DNA of 48,794 bases from a virus, in the IMG/VR virus record IMGVR_UViG_3300042691_035711, positions 1-48,794 of that record; one strand, written 5' to 3'. Under the pieces are notes generated by a model. That model ran no database searches, was not told where the DNA came from, and saw only the letters and a program-made list of their open reading frames with translations. The translations under genes and the position numbers were made by a program. Numbering within the stretch: position 1 is the first letter of the stretch; each line of letters begins with the position of its first letter. Shown in pieces: positions 8,113 to 14,444 of this stretch.

Positions 8113-8649
8113 ATGGAACAGTTAATACAAAAATATCTAAAAGAAAACAATGTTGAAGGAAAAAATGGCGTTGATTACCGCTTAGAAGATAGCGGCAATG
8201 GCATTGAAATAAAGGATTGGGCTTTGTCAATTGAAAAGCCCGAGTTTACTGAGCAACAAATCAATGCGGGTATTTTAAGCCAAGCAAAGGATATAAAAAT
8301 ACTTGAATTAAAATCAAAGCGAGATAATTTATTAAATAATAAAACATTTTCAATTACAGTCGATGGAGTCGGTTGCTCGTTTTGGCTAAGAAATTCTGAT
8401 TTACCAGATATTCAAGGGAGAATTACTTCTTTGTCAAACAATACCACGACTAGAAATTGGGGAACTGTTGAAGGTCAGAGAGTGGGTTTAAACAAAGAAG
8501 CTTATATTTCCTTATCTCGTCACATTAGCATTAATGACGCTCAAGTAAGAGACCTTTACGCTGACAAAGAAAGCGAGCTAGAGGCTTTGGTTGAAGAAGA
8601 ATCAACTACTCTTGAAGATATTAAAAATTTTAACACTAATTTAATATAA
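8113..8649 (+). CDS. tail fibre assembly/DUF4376-like protein
   Basis: This 178-residue protein is placed directly after the fibre gene with 3 nt between. Its second half has the DUF4376 look: ILELKSKRDNLLNNKTFSIT, then FWLRNSDLPDIQGRI, YISLSRHISINDAQVRDLY and a final charged helix. Proteins of this type follow fibre genes in many phages and are thought to be fibre parts or assembly chaperones. The N-terminal ~55 residues could bind the fibre. Function is inferred from position and family. Confidence 0.65.
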   Translation: MEQLIQKYLKENNVEGKNGVDYRLEDSGNGIEIKDWALSIEKPEFTEQQINAGILSQAKDIKILELKSKRDNLLNNKTFSITVDGVGCSFWLRNSDLPDIQGRITSLSNNTTTRNWGTVEGQRVGLNKEAYISLSRHISINDAQVRDLYADKESELEALVEEESTTLEDIKNFNTNLI

Positions 8650-8650
8650 T

Positions 8651-9511
8651 ATGTCGATTCTATCGAGTCTTTTGGGGGGCGATGGTGGTTCTGCACTAGA
8701 AACTGGCGCAATAATAATAGCGCAACTTGCTGATCCTGGTAGTGGTTATGTTGGCGGATTATATCAAAATGTGCCTTTAGTAAATATTCAATCTTCAGGA
8801 AGTGGCGCAAAAGCTGATGTAGAAGTTGGAAGTGGCGGCATTTCAAGCGTTCTTTCAATTGATAACAAAGGTAACGGAGGCAGTGCAGCAGCAACATATA
8901 ATAATGTTGATGTTGTCACTTTGTCAGGCACAGGATCTGGAGCTGAAGCTTCGGTTATAACTGCATATCGCGGTCAAATTAACACATTAACAATTGAAAC
9001 TCCTGGAATTGGAGGAATTGATGGCATTTATTATGATATCGCTCCCATTCTTGCCCCCCCGCTTGTTGGCACTGGATTGTTGGTTAAGGTAACAATCAGT
9101 GGCGGAGTTTTAACGGCTGTCGAAGCAGTTGATAAAGGAGAAGGATATTTAGCTGGCGCTACCTTTAGTTTCGATCCTGTTGATGTTGGGGGTTTAACTG
9201 GAGCTACAATTGAAGCTGATGCTTTAGTAACTTACACAATTGATAGAATTGTAATTACCGAAGGAGGAGAGGGATATGAAGCTGGCGATAATTTAACTTT
9301 TAATGCAGCGGATATTGGCGGCGTAACATCTGTTTTATTTACGCCAAAAGTTATTGCCACTGGAGAAGTTTATAGAATTCGTCTTACAGAAAACGGAGTT
9401 GGGTATGAAAACAACGACACTTTTACAGTAAATAATTCTAATTTAGGTAATTCTGGCTCTGGACTTGTTTTAACAGCTAGCCTTTGTTTTAATACATGGG
9501 TTTATACATAA
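8651..9511 (+). CDS. glycine-rich repeat structural (fibre or spike) protein
   Basis: This 286-residue protein is built from imperfect repeats of about 45 residues. Each has a GxGYxxG turn followed by TF/LTF and an aspartate-glycine turn: GEGYLAGATFSFDPVDVGG, GEGYEAGDNLTFNAADIGG, GVGYENNDTFTVNNSNLG. Such repeats are typical of phage structural proteins with beta-helix or beta-roll shafts. It probably adds a second fibre or a collar. Its TAA overlaps the ATG of the next gene (TAATG), linking it to the lysis cassette. Confidence 0.65.
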   Translation: MSILSSLLGGDGGSALETGAIIIAQLADPGSGYVGGLYQNVPLVNIQSSGSGAKADVEVGSGGISSVLSIDNKGNGGSAAATYNNVDVVTLSGTGSGAEASVITAYRGQINTLTIETPGIGGIDGIYYDIAPILAPPLVGTGLLVKVTISGGVLTAVEAVDKGEGYLAGATFSFDPVDVGGLTGATIEADALVTYTIDRIVITEGGEGYEAGDNLTFNAADIGGVTSVLFTPKVIATGEVYRIRLTENGVGYENNDTFTVNNSNLGNSGSGLVLTASLCFNTWVYT

Positions 9512-9723
9512 TGATAAACGCACTTAAATTAATTTTAGATTTCTTTTTAAAAAGCGAACATATTCAAAAAGCAATTGCTTTTGGAATTAGAATATTTTGC
9601 ATATCAGTTAGCTTTTGCGTAAGCATTGGCGCAGGTGTTGCAACTTACGAAAAAATAAAACAAGGCAAAGGTTTATCTGATATTGTCGCTGAGGCTAAGG
9701 CTGTAATTCGTGAGGTAAAATAA
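9511..9723 (+). CDS. small membrane protein, holin candidate
   Basis: Starting at the ATG that overlaps the previous stop gives 70 residues. An N-terminal amphipathic part (MINALKLILDFFLKSEHIQK) is followed by one membrane segment IRIFCISVSFCVSIGAGVAT and a short charged tail ending VIREVK. Size, single TM and place just before a spanin pair suggest a holin or pinholin. An ATG start two codons earlier in another context (9496) would lie inside the previous gene and is not needed. Its TAA overlaps the next ATG. Confidence 0.55.
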   Translation: MINALKLILDFFLKSEHIQKAIAFGIRIFCISVSFCVSIGAGVATYEKIKQGKGLSDIVAEAKAVIREVK

Positions 9724-10115
9724 TGGATACCACGCTTGCTCTTCAACCTTTTTTGTTCTGGATATTTGGCATTGTTGGCATTCTAGGTGTTTATATTTTC
9801 AAAGATTTCAAGCAAAATACTTCGGAACGAATTACTAAAAATGAAAGCGCAATTGATAAGTTGCAAGAAAATCGCGCAAACAATGAAAAAGAAATTTTTT
9901 CATTAACTCATTCGATTACCGATGTTGTCGTGCAATTGTCTAAATTAGAAATTGATTTTAAAGAATATATGAAAATGTCGCAAAAAGCATTAGAAAGACG
10001 AGAGCAGTATCACGATTATATTGAAAAAATTGCAACAAACTTAATGACGCAAAATCAAATGAAAGATATGCTTGATACGCTTGATAAAATAGCAAATAAA
10101 ATAGCAAATAAATAA
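9723..10115 (+). CDS. membrane-anchored coiled-coil protein in the lysis cassette
   Basis: This 130-residue protein has one N-terminal TM (PFLFWIFGIVGILGVYIF) and then a long charged helix with heptad-like spacing (KNESAIDKLQENRANNEKEI, and later VVQLSKLEIDFKEYMKM), ending in LDKIANKIANK. This is the plan of lysis accessory or antiholin-like proteins, often found between the holin and Rz. It is translationally coupled on both sides (TAATG overlaps). The exact role is unknown. Confidence 0.55.
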   Translation: MDTTLALQPFLFWIFGIVGILGVYIFKDFKQNTSERITKNESAIDKLQENRANNEKEIFSLTHSITDVVVQLSKLEIDFKEYMKMSQKALERREQYHDYIEKIATNLMTQNQMKDMLDTLDKIANKIANK

Positions 10116-10357
10116 TGATTAAATTCTTTGCGCCAATAGCTTTTGCTTTATACACCCTAAGTATTTTATTTATTGGTAAAAATTGGGGTTCTTTAAACAA
10201 AGAAGTTGAATACCAAAAAACAGAAATTGTAAATCAAAATGCAGAAAATAAATCTATTGTCGAATCTAAAAAAACTATCAACAAAATTAGCTCTATGCCT
10301 GATGATGCTATCTGGAGCGAGTTGTTCAAGAAGTATTGCGCAGACTGCGACAAATAG
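10115..10357 (+). CDS. Rz-like inner-membrane spanin
   Basis: This 80-residue protein has an N-terminal signal anchor (FFAPIAFALYTLSILFIG) and a hydrophilic helical periplasmic part with KEVEYQKTEIVNQNAENKS, ending in a cysteine pair region (CADCDK). This is the i-spanin plan. A lipoprotein frame begins inside it in another reading frame and extends past its end, exactly the overlapped Rz/Rz1 arrangement. Together they would fuse inner and outer membranes at lysis, which implies a Gram-negative host. Confidence 0.65.
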   Translation: MIKFFAPIAFALYTLSILFIGKNWGSLNKEVEYQKTEIVNQNAENKSIVESKKTINKISSMPDDAIWSELFKKYCADCDK

Positions 10358-10505
10358 CGATACTTGCAAAGTAAAATACACACAAATTTATTTTAACAAA
10401 CAAGATAAAAAGATTATTGACGAGATAAATTCAAATGCAAAATATCGCCCAGTCATGCAAAAGCTCGGCAAGAATATTTTAACAAATTCTGAAGTTTTTA
10501 AATAA
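10239..10505 (+). CDS. Rz1-like outer-membrane spanin (embedded start)
   Basis: This 88-residue frame starts inside the Rz-like gene and runs 148 nt beyond it. It has a basic N-terminus, a hydrophobic stretch LALCLMMLSGAS and then Cys, a plausible though not perfect lipobox, followed by a Ser/Thr-rich linker. The C-terminal half (YTQIYFNKQDKKIIDEINS) is longer than in lambda Rz1. The nested layout supports an o-spanin. Its TAA overlaps the ATG of the next gene. Confidence 0.6.
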   Translation: MQKINLLSNLKKLSTKLALCLMMLSGASCSRSIAQTATNSDTCKVKYTQIYFNKQDKKIIDEINSNAKYRPVMQKLGKNILTNSEVFK

Positions 10506-11245
10506 TGCTAATTCACTTTGCCAATCTCCTCTTTGTCACAATTTTATGCGCTTTTCTCAATAGGTGGCGCGGTGGATGGTTCGATAAATTCCACTTTAAA
10601 AACAAACTCTTCGAAAAAATAATCACTTCCCAAACTCTAAGCCGAATTTTAATCACTTCGATTTGCTGCTACTCAATTTTCTTTAATCTTGGCTTTCCAA
10701 GCATTTTAGAATCAATCATCATCTTTTTTATAATCCTTTATTTCTCGCTTGTAGCTGGTTGGGGCACTTGGTTTAGTATTAAAGGCACCGATGGCTGGAA
10801 ACATAATGTAGACGCTTTCTGGGTTGAAATATTAATGACTTGGGTTTCTGGCAAACATTGGATTCCAAAGGGCGAGAAAACAGTCAGAAGTGATTCATGG
10901 CTAGGACGCTTCACAATTGAGAAAAGCCCCACTGGTAATGCTAGAAGTGAAGACTGGTATTTATTTTACAACTTCTTTGCAATGTCTCTACGAGGCCTAG
11001 GATTTGGCGCAGCAATTACATTTATTTTCTGTTACTTAGAGCAGCCGCATCCATCTATGATACTTTTCTGCGCGATTAGTTACATGATGGGGTTTTGCTA
11101 TTATGTTTGGTATGATTTGAAAGAAAATGGCGTTAATTTTCCAACTTTTCTAAATGGAAATACGATGCTTGGTGAGTTTCTATATGGCGGCTTGATTTTA
11201 GGTGGCGGCTTGTATTTATCCTCGTTTTTGGTAAGTATAAGTTGA
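10505..11245 (+). CDS. polytopic membrane protein
   Basis: This 246-residue protein has about six membrane segments: ANLLFVTILCAFLN, ILITSICCYSIFFNLGF, LESIIIFFIILYFSLVAGWG, GLGFGAAITFIFCYL, MILFCAISYMMGFCYYVWY and LYGGLILGGGLYLSSFL. An NRWRGGWFDKF motif near the N-terminus and a GWGTWF motif are notable and, from memory, recur in proteins near phage lysis genes. I cannot assign a function. It is coupled to the spanin gene by TAATG overlap. Confidence 0.7.
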   Translation: MLIHFANLLFVTILCAFLNRWRGGWFDKFHFKNKLFEKIITSQTLSRILITSICCYSIFFNLGFPSILESIIIFFIILYFSLVAGWGTWFSIKGTDGWKHNVDAFWVEILMTWVSGKHWIPKGEKTVRSDSWLGRFTIEKSPTGNARSEDWYLFYNFFAMSLRGLGFGAAITFIFCYLEQPHPSMILFCAISYMMGFCYYVWYDLKENGVNFPTFLNGNTMLGEFLYGGLILGGGLYLSSFLVSIS

Positions 11246-11279
11246 TAACTTGCCTTATTAGCATAGTTCGACTTGTTAC

Positions 11280-11318
11280 TATCAAAGCTTATTATCATAG
11301 TATCAAAGCTTATTATCA
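11280..11318. repeat. tandem 18-bp direct repeat, operator-like
   Basis: TATCAAAGCTTATTATCA occurs exactly at 11280-11297 and again at 11301-11318, 21 bp apart (two helical turns). Each copy is centred on AAGCTT with partly symmetric flanks. It lies in the 284-nt gap between the membrane-protein gene and the DUF5675-like gene. The spacing suggests a dimeric protein binding the same DNA face twice. Confidence 0.7.
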
Positions 11319-11320
11319 GA

Positions 11321-11363
11321 GTTATAGCAAGTTTAGTAAGATATAGTTCAAATCTGCTATAAC
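11321..11363. repeat. 9-bp inverted repeat
   Basis: GTTATAGCA at 11321-11329 is the exact reverse complement of TGCTATAAC at 11355-11363. The 25-nt AT-rich spacer makes a stable hairpin less likely, so a binding site is at least as probable. It follows the tandem repeat at once. Confidence 0.45.
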
Positions 11364-11453
11364 TGTATAAACTTTGTATAACTTATTGCATTTCTAAAAA
11401 ATAATTCTATTTTGCCCTCAAGCGTCAATCGCTCAATTGAGTGCGCACTCACC

Positions 11454-11515
11454 GCCGCCCCAGTTACTCGCGCTTGGTTTACCTCATATTTTCCAAGGCT
11501 ATCTCTTGGGGCGGC
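11454..11515 (+). ncRNA. structured leader hairpin upstream of the DUF5675-like gene
   Basis: GCCGCCCCA at 11454-11462 pairs perfectly with TGGGGCGGC at 11507-11515. Inside, CTTGG can pair with CCAAG to form a second stem. The 62-nt structure is far more GC-rich than its surroundings and ends 14 nt before the ATG at 11530, where no Shine-Dalgarno is visible. Just upstream are two perfect palindromes, CTCAATTGAG and GAGTGCGCACTC. It may control translation or RNA stability of the gene. Confidence 0.5.
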
Positions 11516-11529
11516 ATAGTTTTTAAATT

Positions 11530-11994
11530 ATGTTTCAAGCAACTTTAAAAAGATATTGTCAAGGCGACAACGGCACAATAGGCAAATTATTCGTGCAAGA
11601 TAAATTCATTTGCTACTTGCTAGAGCGCCCTAAAACTTATAATGGCATAGAGAACCTATCAGACGACCCGAACACGCCTATAAATGAATCCTGCTGCGTT
11701 CCAGAGGGCGAATATATTGTGGACTGGACTTTCAGCCCAAGGTTTAAAACTTTCATGTTTTTGCTTGAGAAAACTGGCAAAAGAACTGGCATTAGGATTC
11801 ATCGCGCAAACACAATTGACGAATTGCACGGCTGCCTAGCCCCAGTAATGACAATAGGTCGCGCTAGATTTAAAGGTAAAATGTTTGAGAATTTTGGCGG
11901 CAGATCAGGCGAGGCTTTGGATAAGCTTTATAAATTAGTGCCAAAAGATAAATCTGGCAAGCCTGAAAAGTGGAAGTTAATAATTACCTCCTAA
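11530..11994 (+). CDS. DUF5675-like protein, possible lytic enzyme
   Basis: This 154-residue protein has the DUF5675 signature: an N-terminal beta region (QATLKRYCQGDNGTIGKLFV), a CCVPEGEYIVDWTFSPRF block, then GIRIHRANTIDELHGCLAP with conserved His and Gly-Cys. The His...Gly-Cys spacing recalls YkuD-type L,D-transpeptidase active sites, but that link is my inference. It is the last gene of the rightward late block and follows the lysis cassette. No recognisable endolysin occurs elsewhere. Confidence 0.7.
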   Translation: MFQATLKRYCQGDNGTIGKLFVQDKFICYLLERPKTYNGIENLSDDPNTPINESCCVPEGEYIVDWTFSPRFKTFMFLLEKTGKRTGIRIHRANTIDELHGCLAPVMTIGRARFKGKMFENFGGRSGEALDKLYKLVPKDKSGKPEKWKLIITS

Positions 11995-12243
11995 TCACCC
12001 TCTCTATTAATATATTATTGACAAATCTCATTTATTTTATATCAATAGAAAGCCTTAATTCTATTGGTCTGAAAGCCTAAGTTCGTCTAAAGTTTGTCTA
12101 AACTTTAACTAAAGTTCGTCTAAATTTATTCCTTTATTTATTCCCTTATTTATCCCTTATTATTCCCTAATTTATCAAAAATTAGGTCGTTGAGACTGTA
12201 AGACTCATGAGGGTTTTATCCCTAATTTTCTCCTAATTTACTC
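11995..12243. other. convergent intergenic region with short repeats
   Basis: The late (rightward) and early (leftward) blocks meet here. The stretch holds three GTT(C/T)GTCTAAA repeats near 12081-12126, a 7-bp inverted repeat AAAGTTT-GTCT-AAACTTT, and strings of TTATTCCCTTA-like and CTCCTAATTT-like units. A TTGACA at 12018-12023 has no good -10 partner. It probably serves as a bidirectional transcription end zone. Confidence 0.6.
12166..12186. terminator. possible bidirectional terminator hairpin
   Basis: CCTAATTT at 12166-12173 and AAATTAGG at 12179-12186 form an 8-bp stem with a 5-nt loop between converging gene blocks. There is no strong U-tract after the stem on either strand, and the stem is AT-rich, so termination efficiency is uncertain. 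Confidence 0.4.
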
Positions 12244-12417
12244 CTAATTTTTCTTAATCACCCAGCCATCCCTAGCCATTAAATTATAAAACGAATCAAG
12301 AGTTAATTCATCTTTAGCTCCATTCTCTTTAATGACGCTTACCGTTGCCGTGTGGTAAAACACTTTAAAAATTTTACCGTCTTTGCTGATGTAGATTTCA
12401 GTTTCGCCTTTTTTCAT
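12244..12417 (-). CDS. small conserved-looking protein, 57 residues
   Basis: The ATG at 12415-12417 is preceded by an AGAGGTGGAA Shine-Dalgarno sequence, one of the better ones in this genome. The product runs KKGETEIYISKDGKIFKVFY, then SVIKENGAKDEL, and ends DGWVIKKN. It looks like a small beta-rich protein of about four strands and a helix. It is the last gene of the leftward block. Family and function are unknown. Confidence 0.7.
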   Translation of the reverse strand: MKKGETEIYISKDGKIFKVFYHTATVSVIKENGAKDELTLDSFYNLMARDGWVIKKN

Positions 12418-12534
12418 TTCCACCTCTTAAACAATTGTTTTTTCATATTTTTAGTTTACCCCGCAAGCTATCAAATCTAAACTCTTGTCTACCGATGGAA
12501 GGGAACATTTAGAAAACTTGCGAAGGATTTACGA

Positions 12535-12608
12535 TGGAGCGGAATCGCAGAATCGAACTGCGCTCTTCTGGTTGGAAGCAAGACATAATACCAATATACT
12601 AATCCTGC
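12535..12608 (-). tRNA. tRNA-Gly (anticodon UCC)
   Basis: The 74-nt minus-strand sequence begins GCAGGATTAGTATATTGGT and ends ATTCCGCTCCA with an encoded CCA. The T-arm (CGCAG TTCGATT CTGCG) is perfect and the anticodon loop is CTTCCAA. The acceptor stem has one A-C mismatch at pair 3-70 and one G-U pair; the anticodon stem has one U-C mismatch. UCC reads GGA/GGG. The layout matches bacterial tRNA-Gly(UCC), though the mismatches suggest some drift. Confidence 0.82.
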
Positions 12609-12615
12609 AAAAAAA

Positions 12616-12800
12616 GTCAAAGGCTGGGATTTGCACCCAGCACGGGCTAAAAGAAGTTGCCCAGTAAGCGATACCATCTACCGCCAAGACGCTCGGAAAC
12701 CTTCTCTAATTCCTTTGGATACTCACTGCCCGAGAAATTCTCAGACATTTTCTCCTAAAAAGCCGTATAATTACCGCGTCTGCTATTTCGCCACTTTGAC
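12616..12800 (-). tRNA. tRNA-Leu-like gene interrupted in the anticodon loop
   Basis: The ends GTCAAAG and CTTTGAC pair over 7 of 7 positions. After the 5' end come UG and a class II D-arm (GCG AAATAGCAGA CGC) as in tRNA-Leu. Before the 3' end come a long variable arm (GGGC...GCCC), GUG and a T-arm (CTGGG TGCAAAT CCCAG, then one extra C). GGTAA and TTACT can form the anticodon stem. Between them lie 103 nt instead of 7, with no normal anticodon. The D-loop lacks GG and the T-loop has TGC for TTC. It may be a decayed gene or one carrying an unusual insertion. Confidence 0.5.
12647..12748 (-). CDS. 33-residue ORF inside the interrupted tRNA-like gene
   Basis: The frame starts ATG three nt after AGGAG, ends TAG in the variable arm, and encodes MSENFSGSEYPKELEK, then VSERLGGRWYRLLGNFF. 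The codons look like normal protein composition. An in-frame TAG lies just upstream of the Shine-Dalgarno. It fills nearly all of the insertion in the tRNA-Leu-like gene. Whether it is translated is unknown; short frames also arise by chance. Confidence 0.35.
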   Translation of the reverse strand: MSENFSGSEYPKELEKVSERLGGRWYRLLGNFF

Positions 12801-12823
12801 ACAATATAAACGATTTGCCTTTT

Positions 12824-12915
12824 TTGCAGAAAGGCTAAACTGGTCTAACTGTGCCTTAAAGCGGAACTTTCTTAGACATTCCCCGCTGCGGCTAATTTCC
12901 CGCCGTATAGCAAGC
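12824..12915 (-). ncRNA. degenerate cloverleaf-like or other structured RNA
   Basis: This GC-richer stretch holds three consecutive stems: GCGG/CCGC at 12888-12903 (4 bp, 8-nt loop, D-arm-like), GGAA/TTCC within GCGG...CCGC at 12861-12886, and AAGGC/GCCTT at 12831-12857. Outer TTGC and GCAA ends can pair. Read on the minus strand the order resembles a tRNA, but the third loop is 17 nt and no anticodon is convincing. It could be a decayed tRNA or a distinct RNA. Confidence 0.3.
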
Positions 12916-12978
12916 CTAGCAATCATTGTTAAGAGGATTTACTAGAGTCACTTGCAAGAGCGACTTGCCAATACTCAC

Positions 12979-13006
12979 TTTATAGAAGTTAGATTTTATA
13001 TTGCAA
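12979..13006 (-). promoter_or_regulatory. predicted leftward promoter for the tRNA cluster
   Basis: On the minus strand TTGCAA (13001-13006) is followed after 16 nt by TATAAA (12979-12984). The same TTGCAA-N16-TATA pattern occurs at 18586-18613 and 21988-22015. It lies just after the nuclease gene's stop and would drive the tRNA genes and the 57-residue gene. Confidence 0.5.
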
Positions 13007-13009
13007 TAA

Positions 13010-13435
13010 TTATTTTTTCAAAAACCAAATAAAGTTTTCAAAGTCTGCCACGCTTGAGCAAACCGCAAATTTTATTGACAAAGGCTCAATGTATTTATCA
13101 TGGAACTCAATTTGAGCTTCATTCATGCCCTTAGATTTAGTTTCTTTGCCTTTGCTAGTTCTATGCGCTGATGGCGTTTTAACTTCAACATATGCAATAT
13201 TTGCACCAGTTGCACTCTTTGGGTCTTTGTAGATCAGTGTGAGATCTGGAACCCCCGCCAACCGCCCCATTCTTTTAAACCTAGCTCCACTTGCAATGCC
13301 CTTAAATCCACCAACATTATTTTCATTTCTGTTGGAATACAAAAGGCAGTATTGATGAATCTGCTTGTAATAAACTAATTCGTTAAAGCGCCTTACAATC
13401 GCCTCCTGTATTTTCTCTTCTTCAAATTTTGCCAT
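13010..13435 (-). CDS. VRR-NUC domain nuclease
   Basis: This 141-residue protein is a stand-alone VRR-NUC nuclease, a PD-(D/E)XK fold enzyme. Visible motifs are an N-terminal EEEKIQEAIVRRFNEL helix, GVPDLTLIY with the catalytic Asp, and AYVEVKTP with the Glu-x-Lys pair, followed by a Gln-bearing helix (MNEAQIEFHDKYI). Such proteins cut branched or flap DNA during phage replication and recombination. The neighbouring SSB and recombination genes fit that role. It is the most distal protein gene before the tRNA promoter. Confidence 0.85.
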   Translation of the reverse strand: MAKFEEEKIQEAIVRRFNELVYYKQIHQYCLLYSNRNENNVGGFKGIASGARFKRMGRLAGVPDLTLIYKDPKSATGANIAYVEVKTPSAHRTSKGKETKSKGMNEAQIEFHDKYIEPLSIKFAVCSSVADFENFIWFLKK

Positions 13436-13452
13436 AATTTATTTTGTAAATT

Positions 13453-13722
13453 TTATATCCACAGCTTATTAAAATTCTCGGCAAAAAGTTTTAAAGCTTT
13501 TTTTTGCTCTCTTGGACGAAGCTTACTATACTTTCCATCCTTACCCTCTTTTACCATTAAACCAAAGCCAACAATCATATCAATTAAAATATGCTGCTCA
13601 AAATGAGCATATTTGCACTTAGCATTAAGCTTATTAAAATCTTTCAACGCCTGCAAAATTATCTTTGCCAGCTCGTAATCAAGATTGTAAAGCTGGTCTT
13701 TTTTAATTGCTTTTTTGTTCAT
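13453..13722 (-). CDS. small helical hypothetical protein
   Basis: This 89-residue protein is largely alpha-helical and basic. It begins MNKKAIKKDQLYNLDYELAK and ends with KALKLFAENFNKLW. A central HILIDMIVGFGLMV stretch is hydrophobic but too short and amphipathic to be a clear TM. It lies 17 nt upstream of the VRR-NUC gene in the same transcript. No family is recognised. Confidence 0.6.
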   Translation of the reverse strand: MNKKAIKKDQLYNLDYELAKIILQALKDFNKLNAKCKYAHFEQHILIDMIVGFGLMVKEGKDGKYSKLRPREQKKALKLFAENFNKLWI

Positions 13723-13734
13723 GTTTTTTTAATT

Positions 13735-13899
13735 TTAATCACTAGCAGAAACTAATTTAATTTCATGTAGCATAAAATCAATAAATGCACCATTTATTAC
13801 TACAATTGCGTAAGTGGAATCTTGTTTTGCGACAAAGCCAGCAATAAAACCTTCTTGGTTTTCAAGATAATTTTTTCGCTTTATTTTTACTTTAATCAT
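13735..13899 (-). CDS. small protein, 54 residues
   Basis: The frame starts ATG at 13897-13899 with an A-rich leader and encodes MIKVKIKRKNYLENQEGFIA, then GFVAKQDSTYAIVVINGAF. Alternating strands and basic residues suggest a small beta-barrel-like (SH3- or KOW-like) protein. It ends 13 nt before the next gene. Function is unknown. The gap 13900-13989 contains only AT-rich leader sequence. Confidence 0.6.
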   Translation of the reverse strand: MIKVKIKRKNYLENQEGFIAGFVAKQDSTYAIVVINGAFIDFMLHEIKLVSASD

Positions 13900-13989
13900 T
13901 TTATTTCTTAATTAATTACCCGAAAATCACAATTTAACACTAAATCACCATTTTAGTTAAAGTATAGAAGCACTAAAACAGTGATTTAA

Positions 13990-14421
13990 TTAAAAATCAT
14001 CGGCAGCAAAATCTTCGTCTTGAGGCTGAAACCCATCCGCTTTAGCTGCATTATGCGCATCAACTGGCTTGTCGCTCTCGTTTTTAGAGCCTAGCAATTC
14101 CAATCTTGAATTAAAATCCTGTAAAACAATTTTGGTTCTAAAGTGGTCAACCCCGTCTTTCGGGAATTTGTCAGTTTTAATTTTGCCTTCAACATAAACC
14201 TTACCGCCTTTCTTTACATACTGCTTGACAATATTAGCTATGTTTCCAAAGGCATCGATGTTTACCCATTCAGTGCTGGTCTTTTTCTCGCCGCTAGTTT
14301 TATCAGTCCAAGACTCACTTAGAGCGATTGAGAACTTAGCGATTATTTTCCCGTCATTGGTTGTTATAATTTCTGGGTCATTTCCCACATTTCCAATAAA
14401 AATACATTTATTTATAGACAT
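13990..14421 (-). CDS. ssb: single-stranded DNA-binding protein
   Basis: This 143-residue protein is a bacterial-type SSB. The N-terminal OB fold (residues 1-~105) begins SINKCIFIGNVGNDPEI and contains WVNIDAFGNIANIV and KGGKVYVEGKIKTD. A short linker leads to an acidic tail ending EDFAADDF, which stands for the DDIPF-type tip that recruits partners. It protects ssDNA and hands it to RecT. It is in the same leftward operon as the exonuclease and recombinase. Confidence 0.92.
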   Translation of the reverse strand: MSINKCIFIGNVGNDPEIITTNDGKIIAKFSIALSESWTDKTSGEKKTSTEWVNIDAFGNIANIVKQYVKKGGKVYVEGKIKTDKFPKDGVDHFRTKIVLQDFNSRLELLGSKNESDKPVDAHNAAKADGFQPQDEDFAADDF

Positions 14422-14444
14422 TATTTTACTCCTTTAGTTGTTAA

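Noticed and set aside
8556-8897. Minus-strand 113-codon frame, His/Leu-rich
   Set aside because: Antisense to fibre-region genes; composition is typical of shadows of Gly/Ser repeats.
12018-12045. Plus-strand promoter at TTGACA 12018
   Set aside because: No good -10 at the right distance and no rightward gene follows.
12616-12800. Reading the ORF-bearing tRNA-like element as a tmRNA
   Set aside because: It has a class II variable arm and an acceptor stem without the alanine G-U pair, and the ORF does not encode a tag-like hydrophobic end.
12616-12800. Group I intron in the tRNA-Leu-like gene
   Set aside because: About 96 nt is too short for a group I core and no P, Q, R or S elements are seen.
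12485-12945. Several 60-100 codon frames on both strands over 12.49-12.95 kb
   Set aside because: They overlie tRNA and tRNA-like sequence, have odd composition, and lack ribosome sites.
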